Of a stretch of 64,000 nt of DNA, positions 10,233-18,958 are shown piece after piece. Location: assembly GCA_963832725.1 (NCBI GenBank), contig CAWHVG010000003.1, forward strand, positions 372,001 through 436,000. The letters are read 5' to 3'. The translations under genes were made by a program, and so were the position numbers. Source of the stretch: JAEZBP01 sp963832725 (GTDB lineage: Bacteria; Myxococcota_A; Polyangia; Polyangiales; Sandaracinaceae). Under the pieces are notes generated by a model. That model did no database searches and was not told the origin of the DNA. It saw only the letters and a program-made list of their open reading frames with translations. Numbering within the stretch: position 1 is the stretch's first letter; the number at the start of each line of letters is the position of its first letter.

Positions 10233-12266
10233 TCAGTCGGTCGCTGCCTCCGAGGCGCCGGCGCCTTCATTCGTGGCCTCGACTGCAGAGCCACCGTCGG
10301 GCTCGTCGCTGGCTTCGTCGGCTTCGTCGGCTTCGTCGGCTTCGTCGGCTTCGTCCGCGGCGGACGCGTCGTCGGCTTCCGTGTCGCTGCCGATGTCCGG
10401 GCCGGTCCGCTCGACGGTGGCTTCGCCTCCCGGGTCGAGTGCGTCGCCGCTGACGGCGTCGGGCAGCAGCTCCGCGGGGACGTGCTGACGCTCGGCGTAG
10501 ACGATGAGCTCGTCGTCCGGGTGAAGCACGGTGCGGCGGCCCATCTGGTTGATGCGGACCAGCGACGAGAGCGGGATGTGGAAGCGCTGCGCGATCTCGG
10601 AGAGCGTGTCGCCCGAGCGGACGCGGTAGCGAACGCGCACCCGGCCGTTCTGCGCTTCGTGGTACGCGAAGAACTCCTCGCTGCCGACCACCAGCACGCG
10701 GCAGTCGTCGGGCGTGAGCACCAGCGCCCGGCTCAGGTCGAGCTCCGGGCGGACGAAGAGCTGCAAGAACATGCCCGGCTGAAGCTCGGCGTCCGGGTCG
10801 ATGTGGTTCCAGCGTCGCAGCTCCTCCGCGTCCACCTCGAAGAAGCGCGCGATCTCCGGCAGGTCGTCGCCTCGCACCGCGCGATAGAAGATCCGCCGCC
10901 GCCCCGGCACGTCGCGGGGCCCGTCGGGCACGGCGATCACCGGCTCTTCGTCGTCCCGCGAGGGCGCGCGGCGCCGCGCGGTCACCGGCACCAGCAACGT
11001 CGTCCCCGCGCCCACGCGCTCGCCGTCCTCGATGCCGTTCAGCTCGCGGATGTCGTCTTCGCTCTCGCCGACCTCGCGGGCCAGGTCGCCCAGCGTCTCG
11101 CCGAAGCGGAGCACCCGCGGTCGATTCACGGGCGAGCGCGGGCGGATGCGCGCCCACCGTTCGGCGAAACGGCTCAGCGCATCGGGCGGGATCCGAACCT
11201 GCCAGCTCTCGTGCCCGGGCGGAATCCTACCGCGGCGCAGCGAAGGGTTGAGCGCGCGCACGGTGTCGGCATCGACGCCCGCGGCCCGCGCGATCAACCC
11301 CAGTGACACGCCGCCCGGCACATCCACCGTCGCCCACCGGATCGCCTCTTCGCGGTCCACGTCCACCAACCCGAAGCGCGCCGGATTGTGGGCCACGATC
11401 GCGCACGCGATGATCTTCGCGACGTAGAGGTTGGTCTCGAAGGGGAGGCCGGCTTCCAGGTGTGCCAGCGTCCAATAGTCGTTGGTGTTGTACTTCCGGA
11501 TGGCGCGAAGGAGCGCGCCGTAGCCCATGTTGTAGGCGGCGAACGCGAGCTCCCAGGTGCCGAAGCGGTCGTGGAGCTGGGTCAGGTAGCGGCCGGCCGC
11601 GACGGTGGAGCGCTCCGGATCCAGCCGAAGGTCGATCCAGTGGTCCACCTCGAGGCCGAACGACTCGCCCGTCCGCCGCACGAACTGCCACATGCCCGCC
11701 GCGCCCGCGTGCGATCGCGCGGTGGGATCGAAACCGCTCTCGACCATGGCCACGAAGATCACGTCGCGTGGCAGACCCATCTCCTGCAGCGTCTCGCGGA
11801 TCACCGGGCCGTAGCGGTTCACCCGTTCCAGCCACGCGCGGATGAAGCGATGACCGCGCGGGTCGTCGCGGAAGAACTCGAGGTAGCGGACGACGCGCTC
11901 GTCCCAACGGATCGGGATGTCCGGCAGGCTCAGCCCCCGCAGCCACTCGAGGTCGCGGCTCCTGTGCGCCTCTTCCGCCCGGGGCTCCGGCGCATCGGAC
12001 GTGACGGCGGGCGGGCCGGACGAGATCTGCACCTGCGCCGCGGGATCCGGTGCCTCCGCCAGCGGCTGCGTGCCGCCGAAGAGCTCGCGCTCCATGAGCC
12101 GCAGCGCCCGCAGCTCCACCGACTCCGGTCCGCTCACCAACGCGTCGAGCGGGTCCGGCTCGATCGTCTGCGCGGCCGCCGGAGCGGCGCTCCAAGCGAG
12201 CGCGAGCGCGAGGCCCGCCCGCAGGCGGACGGTCCGTGAGCACGATCGCCCCTCCGCATGGCGCAT
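10233..12266 (-). CDS. Secreted MltD-like lytic transglycosylase with LysM repeats
   Basis: 677 residues. A signal peptide (cleavage about after AAPAAAQ, residue 33) is followed by an SLT catalytic domain with the family Glu at about 176 in MVESGFDPTARS and GAAGMWQF. Then come LysM-type modules near 318-360 (degenerate), 385-428, 459-505 and 547-590. The enzyme should cleave peptidoglycan glycan strands in the periplasm and bind the wall through LysM. The acidic C-tail has a repeated EAD tripeptide. The ATG at 12266 is chosen because it gives a proper signal peptide; a longer frame upstream is shadow sequence. Divergent from the SUKH gene. Confidence 0.92.
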   Translation of the reverse strand: MRHAEGRSCSRTVRLRAGLALALAWSAAPAAAQTIEPDPLDALVSGPESVELRALRLMERELFGGTQPLAEAPDPAAQVQISSGPPAVTSDAPEPRAEEAHRSRDLEWLRGLSLPDIPIRWDERVVRYLEFFRDDPRGHRFIRAWLERVNRYGPVIRETLQEMGLPRDVIFVAMVESGFDPTARSHAGAAGMWQFVRRTGESFGLEVDHWIDLRLDPERSTVAAGRYLTQLHDRFGTWELAFAAYNMGYGALLRAIRKYNTNDYWTLAHLEAGLPFETNLYVAKIIACAIVAHNPARFGLVDVDREEAIRWATVDVPGGVSLGLIARAAGVDADTVRALNPSLRRGRIPPGHESWQVRIPPDALSRFAERWARIRPRSPVNRPRVLRFGETLGDLAREVGESEDDIRELNGIEDGERVGAGTTLLVPVTARRRAPSRDDEEPVIAVPDGPRDVPGRRRIFYRAVRGDDLPEIARFFEVDAEELRRWNHIDPDAELQPGMFLQLFVRPELDLSRALVLTPDDCRVLVVGSEEFFAYHEAQNGRVRVRYRVRSGDTLSEIAQRFHIPLSSLVRINQMGRRTVLHPDDELIVYAERQHVPAELLPDAVSGDALDPGGEATVERTGPDIGSDTEADDASAADEADEADEADEADEASDEPDGGSAVEATNEGAGASEAATD
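10311..10355 (-). repeat. 9-bp repeat encoding EAD tail of the lytic transglycosylase
   Basis: Five perfect copies of ggcttcgtc on the plus strand, read by the gene as Asp-Glu-Ala units. Copy number may vary by slippage. Confidence 0.9.
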
Positions 12267-12447
12267 GGGGCCCAAGCTATCCCGAGACCAAAAAAACCGC
12301 CAGAAACCCGCGCCTGGACCGAGAGGTGGATGCTCGCGATCCGGAGCGAGCGCGTCTCGACGGGCTGCACGCCCGCGCCTTGGAGCGAGTCCCGAGCGGT
12401 GATCGGAGCCGGCGCCCTCGGGCCGGTCGGTGGTACAGTCCCTCCCC

Positions 12448-13569
12448 ATGCATCGCGGCGTCAGGGAGCTCATCCGTTGGGTCCAGGAGCACGACGGCTC
12501 CGAGACGGTGCGCGCCCACCGTCCAGCGGCGGCCAAGGAGGTCACGGCGCTCGAGCACCAGCTCGGCGCGCCGCTCCCCGCCGACCTGAAGGTGGTGCTC
12601 GGCGTCTTCGACGGAGCGGCCCTGCCGAACGGGGTGTTCCTGAGCGCCGCGCCGGGTCCGGGCGACACGATCGAGGCGGCGTTGAAGCTCCTCGCCGAGG
12701 AGGAAGGCGTCTCGTTTCTCGATCCCGAGGTGCCCTTGCCCTTCCAGCGCACGGAGCTCGGCAGCTACCTCGCGTTCGATTGCAGCGCCGCGCCCATCTC
12801 GGACACGTGGCCGGTCGTCGACTTCGACCCGGGGAGCGGCGAGACGCGGCTGATCCATCGCACCTTCGACGGCTGGTGCCGCCTCTGCGTTCGGGAGTGG
12901 ACCTCGGCCGACTATGCGGAGGAGTTCACGGTCGAGAAGTACCTCCGTCAGGGCGAGCGGCACGCCCTGATCGAGCCCGACGTCTCCATCGCCCACGTCA
13001 CCGTGGGGCACGCCTTGCGGCGGGCCGGCGAGCCCGAGCGCTCGCTCGAGAGCTACCTCCGCGCCGGGCGCTGTGTCCCCGCCGTGCCGTGGGCCGATTG
13101 GGAGGCGCTGAAGCTCGCCGTGCTCCTGCGCTACCCGGCCGACGCGATGGAGGCGGGCTCGAGGCTGGCCAAGCGGGCGCCTGCCGCCACGTGGGAGATC
13201 CGCGGCACGACGCCGTCGCGGGTGGCCTACGCGCTCGGCAAGGTCGCGCCGCCGGTGGGCGCCGATCAGGAGACGTGGCTCAGGATGCTCGACCAGCTCG
13301 TCGCCCAGGCCCTCGACGAGGAAGACCGCGAGGCGGCGGCCGCCATCCGAAGAGCGGTGGTTCAGGGCGATCCGCTGCCGCTCCCGAGCCCGCCGCAAGA
13401 GGCGCCGGTGGAGGTCGCGGACGACCTTCAGGCTGCCTTCACCCGTGTCTGCGACGCGTACCGCGAGGGCGCGGTGCGCGACGACGACCTGATCCTGGAC
13501 CCGCGCCTCGATCCCATCTGGCAGTTCCACGATCCCGCCGACGTCGTGCGCATCCGCCGCGGGTTCTGA
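12448..13569 (+). CDS. SMI1/KNR4 (SUKH) family protein
   Basis: 373 residues from ATG 12448; a GTG six codons upstream is an alternative. The N-terminal ~150 residues fit the SUKH fold: EVTALEHQLGAPLPADLKVVLGVFDGA followed by a beta-rich core with YLAFDCSAAPISDTWPVVDFD. The rest is alpha-helical with a short TPR-like stretch (VGHALRRAGEPERSLESYLRAG). SUKH proteins are often immunity proteins for contact-dependent toxins, but many have other roles and no toxin gene is adjacent here. The function is therefore left open. The start faces the lytic transglycosylase start across 181 bp. Confidence 0.75.
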   Translation: MHRGVRELIRWVQEHDGSETVRAHRPAAAKEVTALEHQLGAPLPADLKVVLGVFDGAALPNGVFLSAAPGPGDTIEAALKLLAEEEGVSFLDPEVPLPFQRTELGSYLAFDCSAAPISDTWPVVDFDPGSGETRLIHRTFDGWCRLCVREWTSADYAEEFTVEKYLRQGERHALIEPDVSIAHVTVGHALRRAGEPERSLESYLRAGRCVPAVPWADWEALKLAVLLRYPADAMEAGSRLAKRAPAATWEIRGTTPSRVAYALGKVAPPVGADQETWLRMLDQLVAQALDEEDREAAAAIRRAVVQGDPLPLPSPPQEAPVEVADDLQAAFTRVCDAYREGAVRDDDLILDPRLDPIWQFHDPADVVRIRRGF

Positions 13570-13586
13570 CCGAGGACGCTCGCCGC

Positions 13587-14295
13587 TCAGCGGGCCGTGA
13601 CGACGAGCGCCGTGATGTTGTCCCTGCTGCCCGTCTCGTAGGCCAGCCGGACGAGCGCGCGCGCCGGAGCGCGGCGAGTGAGCTCGCGGGTGATCGCAGC
13701 GGGGCCCAGGACGTCACTCAGCCCGTCGGAGCAGAGTAGGAAGCGGTCGCCCGGCTCGAGCTCGATCATCTCCACGTCGGGCCGTGCCGGCGGACCTTGC
13801 CCGAGCGCCTGGGTGATCACGTGCGCGATGCTGCGGGCGGTGCTCAGCCCGCGGGCCTCCATCTCCGCCACCAGCGAGTGGTCCCGGGTGAGCTGCTCGA
13901 GATCTTCCGTCGCGGAGCCGGTAGATGCGGCTGTCGCCCACGTGCGCGATCAGGGCCCGCCGGCCACGCGCCACCATGCTGACGAGCGTCGTGCCCATGT
14001 CGCGGAGCTTTCCCTCCGCGCGGCGGCTCACCTCCCGGTCCGCCATGCGGATCGCCATCCGTATCTGTTGGCGGGAACCCTTCGCGTCGTTCTCGAGGTC
14101 CAGGTTGTCGCGGCCGAGGCGCGCGAAGTAGGCGCGGAGGCTGTCGAGGGCGATCCGGCTGGCGACCTCGCCGCCCTCGTAGCCGCCCATTCCGTCGGCC
14201 ACGGCGTAGAGGCCGAGGTGCCGCGCTGCGACGTGAGCGTCCTCGTTGTTCGTCCGGCGACCTGTGTCGGTGTGGACCGTGTGCTGAATGCGCAT
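13587..14295 (-). CDS. PP2C-family serine/threonine protein phosphatase (one frameshift)
   Basis: About 235 residues after repair. The metal-binding motifs of PP2C are present: RTNNEDAHVAA, LYAVADGMGGYEGGEVAS, AHVGDSRIYRL, LLCSDGLSDVL and GSRDNITALVV. The frame breaks at about 13900 (expected DGRSEQLTRDHSLV) beside a GATC, consistent with a one-base insertion. It likely dephosphorylates Ser/Thr kinase targets. The FHA-GGDEF gene lies just upstream on the same strand with 224 bp between, so both may belong to one phosphosignalling locus. Start chosen at the ATG of MRIQHTVHTDTG. Confidence 0.9.
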
Positions 14296-14519
14296 CGTTG
14301 GCTCGCGGCTCTGTGCGAGCCGCATGCCATGAGAAACGGCTGCCGCCGACCGTCCTGAATGGGGAACCAGGATCGTCCGTCCCCGGGTCCGTGAGCCCCG
14401 CGGGGCCTGCGAAGACCCGATGCGGCCCCACCCGGGGTGGTTCGTCACGCCCCGGCGCGCGGTGAGGCCGGCCGGCGACGGCGTGCCAAAAGGGTCGCGC
14501 TCGGGAGTCGCCGCGAGGC

Positions 14520-15404
14520 TCAGTAGCAGACGCGATTACGACCGCCGCGCTTGGCCTCGTAGAGCTTCTCGTCGGCGGCCTTGATGAGCATGAGCACGTC
14601 CATCTCGCCCGTCAGCTCCGAGCAGCCGAGCGAGACTGTGACGGGGATCTGCTCGCTCTCGAAGACGAAGCCACGCTCCTGCACGCGCCGGCGCAGGTCC
14701 TCGGCGATGGCCCCCGCGCCTTGGAGCGCGGTCTCCGGGAGGAGGGCGCAGAACTCCTCGCCGCCGTAGCGCGCGACGATGTCGTCCGGCCGCAGTCGGC
14801 TCTTGACCAGCGTGGCCAGCTCCTTGAGCACGTAGTCGCCCGCGAGGTGGCCGTAGTTGTCGTTGATCCCCTTGAAGTGGTCGATGTCGAACATGACCAC
14901 CGAGAGCGGCCGCATGTGCCGGCGGGCGCGTGGGATCTCGCGCTCCAGCGTCTCCATCAGATAGCGCTTGTTGTTGATCTGGGTGAGACCATCGATGATG
15001 GTCATCCGGTAGATCGTCTCGTGGTACTGCGCTTCGAGATCGGAGCCCGACAGGAACTTCACGATCGTGTCGCCGATCTTGATCTGGTCGCCCCGGCGCA
15101 TCTGGTACTCGGTCAACTGCTGGTCGTTGACGTAGGTGCCGTTGGTCGAGTCGAGGTCGACCACGTACCAGTTCGTGTTGCGGCGCTCGATGCGGCAGTG
15201 CCGGCGCGACACGCTGTCGTTGTCGAGGACGATGCCGTTCTCTTGTCCGCGTCCGACCGTCAACGGCTCGTCACCCAGGACGTAGCGCTTCCCGAACTGG
15301 CGCTGGTCCGAGGAGTAGATGACGACCAGGCAGTCCTGGCCACTCTTGGTCGGACGCAGCTCTTCGAGCGGCGTCACCCGGGTCTTGATATCGGAGTCCT
15401 GCAC
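14520..15404 (-). CDS. FHA-domain diguanylate cyclase (GGDEF)
   Basis: 294 residues, GTG start. Residues about 28-118 form an FHA domain (VGRGQENGIVLDNDSVSRRHCRIE, STNGTYVN), which binds phosphothreonine. Residues about 135-294 form a GGDEF domain with the active-site GGEEF at 214-218 and an inhibitory RxxD site (RPDD, 205-208) five residues before it. It should make c-di-GMP from two GTP, with product feedback. There is no membrane segment, so it is cytoplasmic. The FHA input next to a PP2C phosphatase gene suggests control by Thr phosphorylation (inference). Confidence 0.95.
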   Translation of the reverse strand: MQDSDIKTRVTPLEELRPTKSGQDCLVVIYSSDQRQFGKRYVLGDEPLTVGRGQENGIVLDNDSVSRRHCRIERRNTNWYVVDLDSTNGTYVNDQQLTEYQMRRGDQIKIGDTIVKFLSGSDLEAQYHETIYRMTIIDGLTQINNKRYLMETLEREIPRARRHMRPLSVVMFDIDHFKGINDNYGHLAGDYVLKELATLVKSRLRPDDIVARYGGEEFCALLPETALQGAGAIAEDLRRRVQERGFVFESEQIPVTVSLGCSELTGEMDVLMLIKAADEKLYEAKRGGRNRVCY

Positions 15405-15943
15405 GGCGGATACCGGACCGGGGGCCCCCCGGCCAACAACTCCTAGAGGCTAAGGAGAGGCGCGCCCGACGTCAACAAGGACGGAACGTGCCGATCGCGC
15501 TGAAATGGCGTCCGAACGGTCACGCAGTCCTTCGAGAGGGGTCTGCGCGGGAGCGTGGGCGTTCTCGATGATGCAAGAATTGCCAGCGAAACCGGCGATC
15601 CTCGGTCGGCGCGTGGGCCGGGGGGCGGTCCGGCGTGCGGGTCGTGGCGGAAGCCGTCGAGCTTCGTTTTCGGTGATCCGAGCTGCGATCGGAGGGCGTC
15701 GGCGCGCGCAGGGGGGCCATGTCGGCGACTTGCGCCACCCGGTCGCGCGCCCGAAGGGGCCGCGCGGCGCCCCACCTCTCCACGATGTCCCGGTGGCTTC
15801 GAACGAGGCCGTGTTGCAGCCGTCGACGGACCGCGAGAGCGCCCATCGGTTTGCACGGCCGACGCGCGACGGGCGCGTCGCGGACCCATCCGCCCGCGGA
15901 TTCCGGTGGTCTCGAATCGGTCGGTGCTCTAGCCTCGCCGACC
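15405..15943. other. Intergenic region between GGDEF and deoxynucleoside kinase genes
   Basis: Divergent starts flank this 539-bp stretch. Open frames inside it are Arg/Pro-rich, lack recognisable domains and look like shadows. Apart from the promoter candidate near 15460 nothing was recognised. Confidence 0.5.
15447..15475 (-). promoter_or_regulatory. Candidate sigma-70-type promoter for the FHA-GGDEF gene
   Basis: Read on the minus strand: TTGACG, a 17-base spacer, then TAGCCT, about 40 bases before the GTG start at 15404. The -35 matches consensus at five of six positions and the -10 at three of six. Placement and spacing are good; activity is inferred. Confidence 0.45.
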
Positions 15944-16582
15944 GTGACGGGACAGGTCTTCCTGGCGGTCGCCGGCAACATCGGCTCGGGCAAGACGACC
16001 TTGACCCGCAGGTTGGTCGAGCGGCTCGGCTTGACGGCGCTCTACGAAGAGACGGCGGACAACCCCTACCTCGCCGACTTCTACGGCGACATGCGCCGCT
16101 GGGCGATGTCGTTGCAGCTCCGCTTTCTAGGCCTCCGGGTGGCGAAGACCCGCGAGCTGATCGAACGCGGCGTCAGCACGATCCAGGACCGCACGTGTTG
16201 GGAGGACGCCGAGATCTTCGCGGCGAACCTCCACCACCGCGGCGACATGGACGCCCGCGACTTCGAGACCTACGGCCTCATCGCGGAACAGCTCCTGGCG
16301 GGGCTGCCCGCGCCGCATCTTCTGGTCTATCTCCGCCGCTCTCCCGAGAGCTGCCGCGCGCAGATCGCACGCCGAGGGCGCGAGTACGAGGCCGCCATCC
16401 CCATGGACTACTTGGTCGACCTCGGTGAGCGCTACGACGGCTGGTTCGAGCGGTGGGCCCATGGGCCGAAGATCGTGGTCGAGGCCGAGGACCGCGACTT
16501 CCTGCACCGCGAGGATCACCTGGAGTCGCTGGTGGCGCGCATCATCGAGCAGCTCCCCCAGCGCCCCCTTCCGTTCGAGTAG
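15944..16582 (+). CDS. Deoxynucleoside kinase family protein
   Basis: 212 residues from GTG 15944, the usual dNK length. Signatures are the P-loop GNIGSGKTT (residues about 10-18), the EE(T) motif after strand 2, DRTCWEDAEIFA, and LVYLRRSPESCRAQIARRGREYE containing the arginine-rich lid. It phosphorylates deoxynucleosides for salvage; substrate preference cannot be read from sequence. An upstream frame adds 75 Arg-rich codons with poor bias, so the later GTG is preferred. Confidence 0.9.
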   Translation: MTGQVFLAVAGNIGSGKTTLTRRLVERLGLTALYEETADNPYLADFYGDMRRWAMSLQLRFLGLRVAKTRELIERGVSTIQDRTCWEDAEIFAANLHHRGDMDARDFETYGLIAEQLLAGLPAPHLLVYLRRSPESCRAQIARRGREYEAAIPMDYLVDLGERYDGWFERWAHGPKIVVEAEDRDFLHREDHLESLVARIIEQLPQRPLPFE

Positions 16583-16623
16583 CTTCGTGCGGGCGCGTGG
16601 CGCCGGCGATAGTCTTCGCGGCG

Positions 16624-18183
16624 ATGCGGGCCACGCTCCTGATCTTGGTCGCCGTCTCATGGAGCTCCTGCGGCTCCGCGGGCGGTCCGCGCGTCTCCAC
16701 CGCGTTGCACGCTCGCGCGAGGTGGACGGGGACCGTCACCTTCGACGCGCGCCACCCGACCCCGCAGGGCGCCTCGGCGGAGGTCGAGGTGCGCCCGGCG
16801 CGCTGGGTCGACGTGGCGCTGATCGACCCTGCCGGCGCCGTGGTCGCGGAGGGACAGACCGACGAGTCCGGTGGCTTCGCGCTCGAGGGCCCCTCGTCCG
16901 CCGTCGCGCTCCGCGCGCTCGCCCACGTGCGGATCCGCGGGCATGACGTGGCCATCAGCGAAGACGGGCTCGGCAGAGAGACCCACCACGTCGACGTGCC
17001 GCTCGGTGCGCCGTCCGAGCCGCTGCGCGTTCACGTCGCGGACGCGGACGGAGAAGCGGGCGCTTTCCACGTCGTCGATACCTTGCTGCGCGGGCTCGAC
17101 GCCGTGCAGGAGTGGACCGGCCAGACGCTCCCGCCCGTCTTCGCCTACTGGGTGCGCGGCGGGACGCGGGAGTGGAGCTTCTACCGCGGTGAGCGGCCCG
17201 AGGGATCGGGGCGATTCGCGCTCGAGTTGCTCGGCGGCGATCCCGGCCAGCAGTCGGTCTCGGACACCGACGAGCACGACGAGGCGATTGTCCTCCACGA
17301 ACTCGGTCACTTCGTGATGGATTGGCTGACCCGCGACTCGTCGACCGGCGGCTCGCACCCGCGCAACGCGCGCATCGATCCCGGCCTGGCGTGGGAGGAG
17401 GGCCGCGCCACCTGGTTCGCCCTCGCCGTGCTGCGCTCCCCGCTCTACCGCGACACCATCGGCGTCGCGCCGTGGGGGCGGCTGCGCGTCGACGAGGATC
17501 TCGAGCGGGCCGACGACCCGCTTCCCGGCCTCGGCTCCGAGACGAGCGTCTCCGCCGTGCTCTGGGATCTCTCGGACGGCGCCGGGGAGCTGCCCGACCA
17601 GGACCAGGACGGAATCGCCATCCCACCGTCGGCCATCCTCGAGACGATGGTGGACCTGGCCCAGCACGATGACGTCTACGGCAGCCTGCCCGCCTTCCTC
17701 CGGCGCTGCGTGGTGCGCGGCGCCGTCCCCCCCGACCGCCTCGCGTCGATGCTGCAGCGGACCGGCGAGCCCGAGGACCTGCTGCCGCCCGACGACACCC
17801 CTGTGTGGCCGCGCTTGCTCTCCCTCGGCGGGGGCGCGTCCGGCAAGATCGACGGGCTGACTCAGCCCGCGCCGGGCGGCGGCGTGAACCTGCCGGGCAC
17901 CGGTTTCGACGCCGTGCACAGCTATCTGGTCCACGTCGCCGAGGCGGGCATGTTGAGCGTGCGCCTCGACATCCAGGGGAGTGGGCGCGCCGACGACCAC
18001 GAGGACCTGGATCTGGAGCTGCTCGATCTCGGCGCCGACCAGCTCGAATCGTCGCACACCGAGGAGCCGGTCGAGTCGGTCGCCCACCTGGTCTCGCCCG
18101 GCTGGTACGTGGTGCGGGTGCGCGACGGCGGGGCGGGCAACCGCGCGGACTACACGGTGCGCGCCGACGTCGAGCGGCTCTGA
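16624..18183 (+). CDS. Secreted/lipid-anchored HELGH zinc metalloprotease-like protein
   Basis: 519 residues. A short hydrophobic N-terminus ends at Cys16 (WSSCGSAG), a weak lipobox. An Ig-like/carboxypeptidase-regulatory-like stretch follows (about 45-130). The zinc motif HELGH is at 225-229, and WEEG at 257-260 plausibly supplies the third ligand. The C-terminal ~110 residues look like a pre-peptidase C-terminal-type beta domain (SYLVHVAEAGMLSVRLDIQG... GWYVVRVRDGG). Not assigned to a named peptidase family. It begins 41 bp after the kinase gene, so co-transcription is possible. Confidence 0.75.
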   Translation: MRATLLILVAVSWSSCGSAGGPRVSTALHARARWTGTVTFDARHPTPQGASAEVEVRPARWVDVALIDPAGAVVAEGQTDESGGFALEGPSSAVALRALAHVRIRGHDVAISEDGLGRETHHVDVPLGAPSEPLRVHVADADGEAGAFHVVDTLLRGLDAVQEWTGQTLPPVFAYWVRGGTREWSFYRGERPEGSGRFALELLGGDPGQQSVSDTDEHDEAIVLHELGHFVMDWLTRDSSTGGSHPRNARIDPGLAWEEGRATWFALAVLRSPLYRDTIGVAPWGRLRVDEDLERADDPLPGLGSETSVSAVLWDLSDGAGELPDQDQDGIAIPPSAILETMVDLAQHDDVYGSLPAFLRRCVVRGAVPPDRLASMLQRTGEPEDLLPPDDTPVWPRLLSLGGGASGKIDGLTQPAPGGGVNLPGTGFDAVHSYLVHVAEAGMLSVRLDIQGSGRADDHEDLDLELLDLGADQLESSHTEEPVESVAHLVSPGWYVVRVRDGGAGNRADYTVRADVERL

Positions 18184-18195
18184 ACCGACGGGCCT

Positions 18196-18816
18196 TCAGC
18201 GGCGCTCGCCGCGCGTGACCAGGCGAGGGCCACCGAGATCGTCCTGATCGGGCTCGCGCGGGTCGTGGCTGACGATGAACTGCAGGTTCTCGTAGTTGAT
18301 CAGGACGTGGGCGAGCACGCAGCCCCACAGCGAGCCCGTGGCCTGGTGGATGGCGCCGAGCGCGAAGCCCATGGCGACGGCCCACGGTGTCCAGACCCAG
18401 AAGCGCCGGTCGGGGCCGATGTGGAGGCAGCCGAAGATCAGCGACGTCGCCACCAACCCCAGGCTCGGCTGCACGGCGCCTCGAAAGAAGACCTCTTCGC
18501 CCACGCCGGAGGTCAACGCCAGCACGGCGACGGCGGATGCGTCCAGAGGGCCGATGAGCTCGCGGAACGCGACGTGCAGATCACGAACGAAGCGGGCGTG
18601 GCGGACCATCAGGCGCGTGCCGAAGACCGTGGCCGAGGCGAGCAGCAGCCCGGCCGCCAGGGAGGCGCCGATGGCCCAGGGGCGTGGGAGCTCGAGCCAG
18701 GGCGAAGGGTATCGGAAAGGCCACGGCCGCCCCCGCACCGCGCACCACCCGAAGCCGAGCGCCGTCAGGGTTCCGTAGACGCCCGAAGTCAAGACGAGAA
18801 TGCGGCGTCGAGGCAC
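18196..18816 (-). CDS. CPBP-family intramembrane glutamic protease
   Basis: 206 residues with about five or six hydrophobic segments. The conserved EEVFFR (EExxxR) motif sits in SGVGEEVFFRGA; later FGCLHIG and LAHVLINYENL match motifs 2 and 3 of the CPBP (Abi/Rce1-like) family. It is likely an inner-membrane protease; the substrate is unknown. GTG 18816 is chosen because it opens directly on the first membrane segment; codons further upstream are Arg-rich and unlike a membrane leader. Confidence 0.85.
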   Translation of the reverse strand: MPRRRILVLTSGVYGTLTALGFGWCAVRGRPWPFRYPSPWLELPRPWAIGASLAAGLLLASATVFGTRLMVRHARFVRDLHVAFRELIGPLDASAVAVLALTSGVGEEVFFRGAVQPSLGLVATSLIFGCLHIGPDRRFWVWTPWAVAMGFALGAIHQATGSLWGCVLAHVLINYENLQFIVSHDPREPDQDDLGGPRLVTRGERR

Positions 18817-18852
18817 GAAGCGTCTCGTGCGCCCAGGGGGCGCGTCCCGTCG

Positions 18853-18882
18853 TTGACACTCATAGGGGTTGGGAATTACTAA
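18853..18882 (+). promoter_or_regulatory. Candidate promoter for the HD-GYP regulator gene
   Basis: A perfect TTGACA at 18853-18858 is followed after 17-18 bases by TTACTA/TACTAA, in an unusually AT-rich patch. It lies about 77 bases before the ATG at 18959. The position fits; the -10 is weak. Confidence 0.5.
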
Positions 18883-18958
18883 GAGCGCTGGCCGGCGCCT
18901 GGAAGACGCGTCCGGCATTCCGTGCCGGGCATCGACTCCCGTCACGGCACCCGGCCCG

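Noticed and set aside
15443..15889. 148-codon minus-strand frame upstream of the GGDEF gene
   Set aside because: Pro/Arg-rich without domain or ribosome site; it lies over the promoter candidate.
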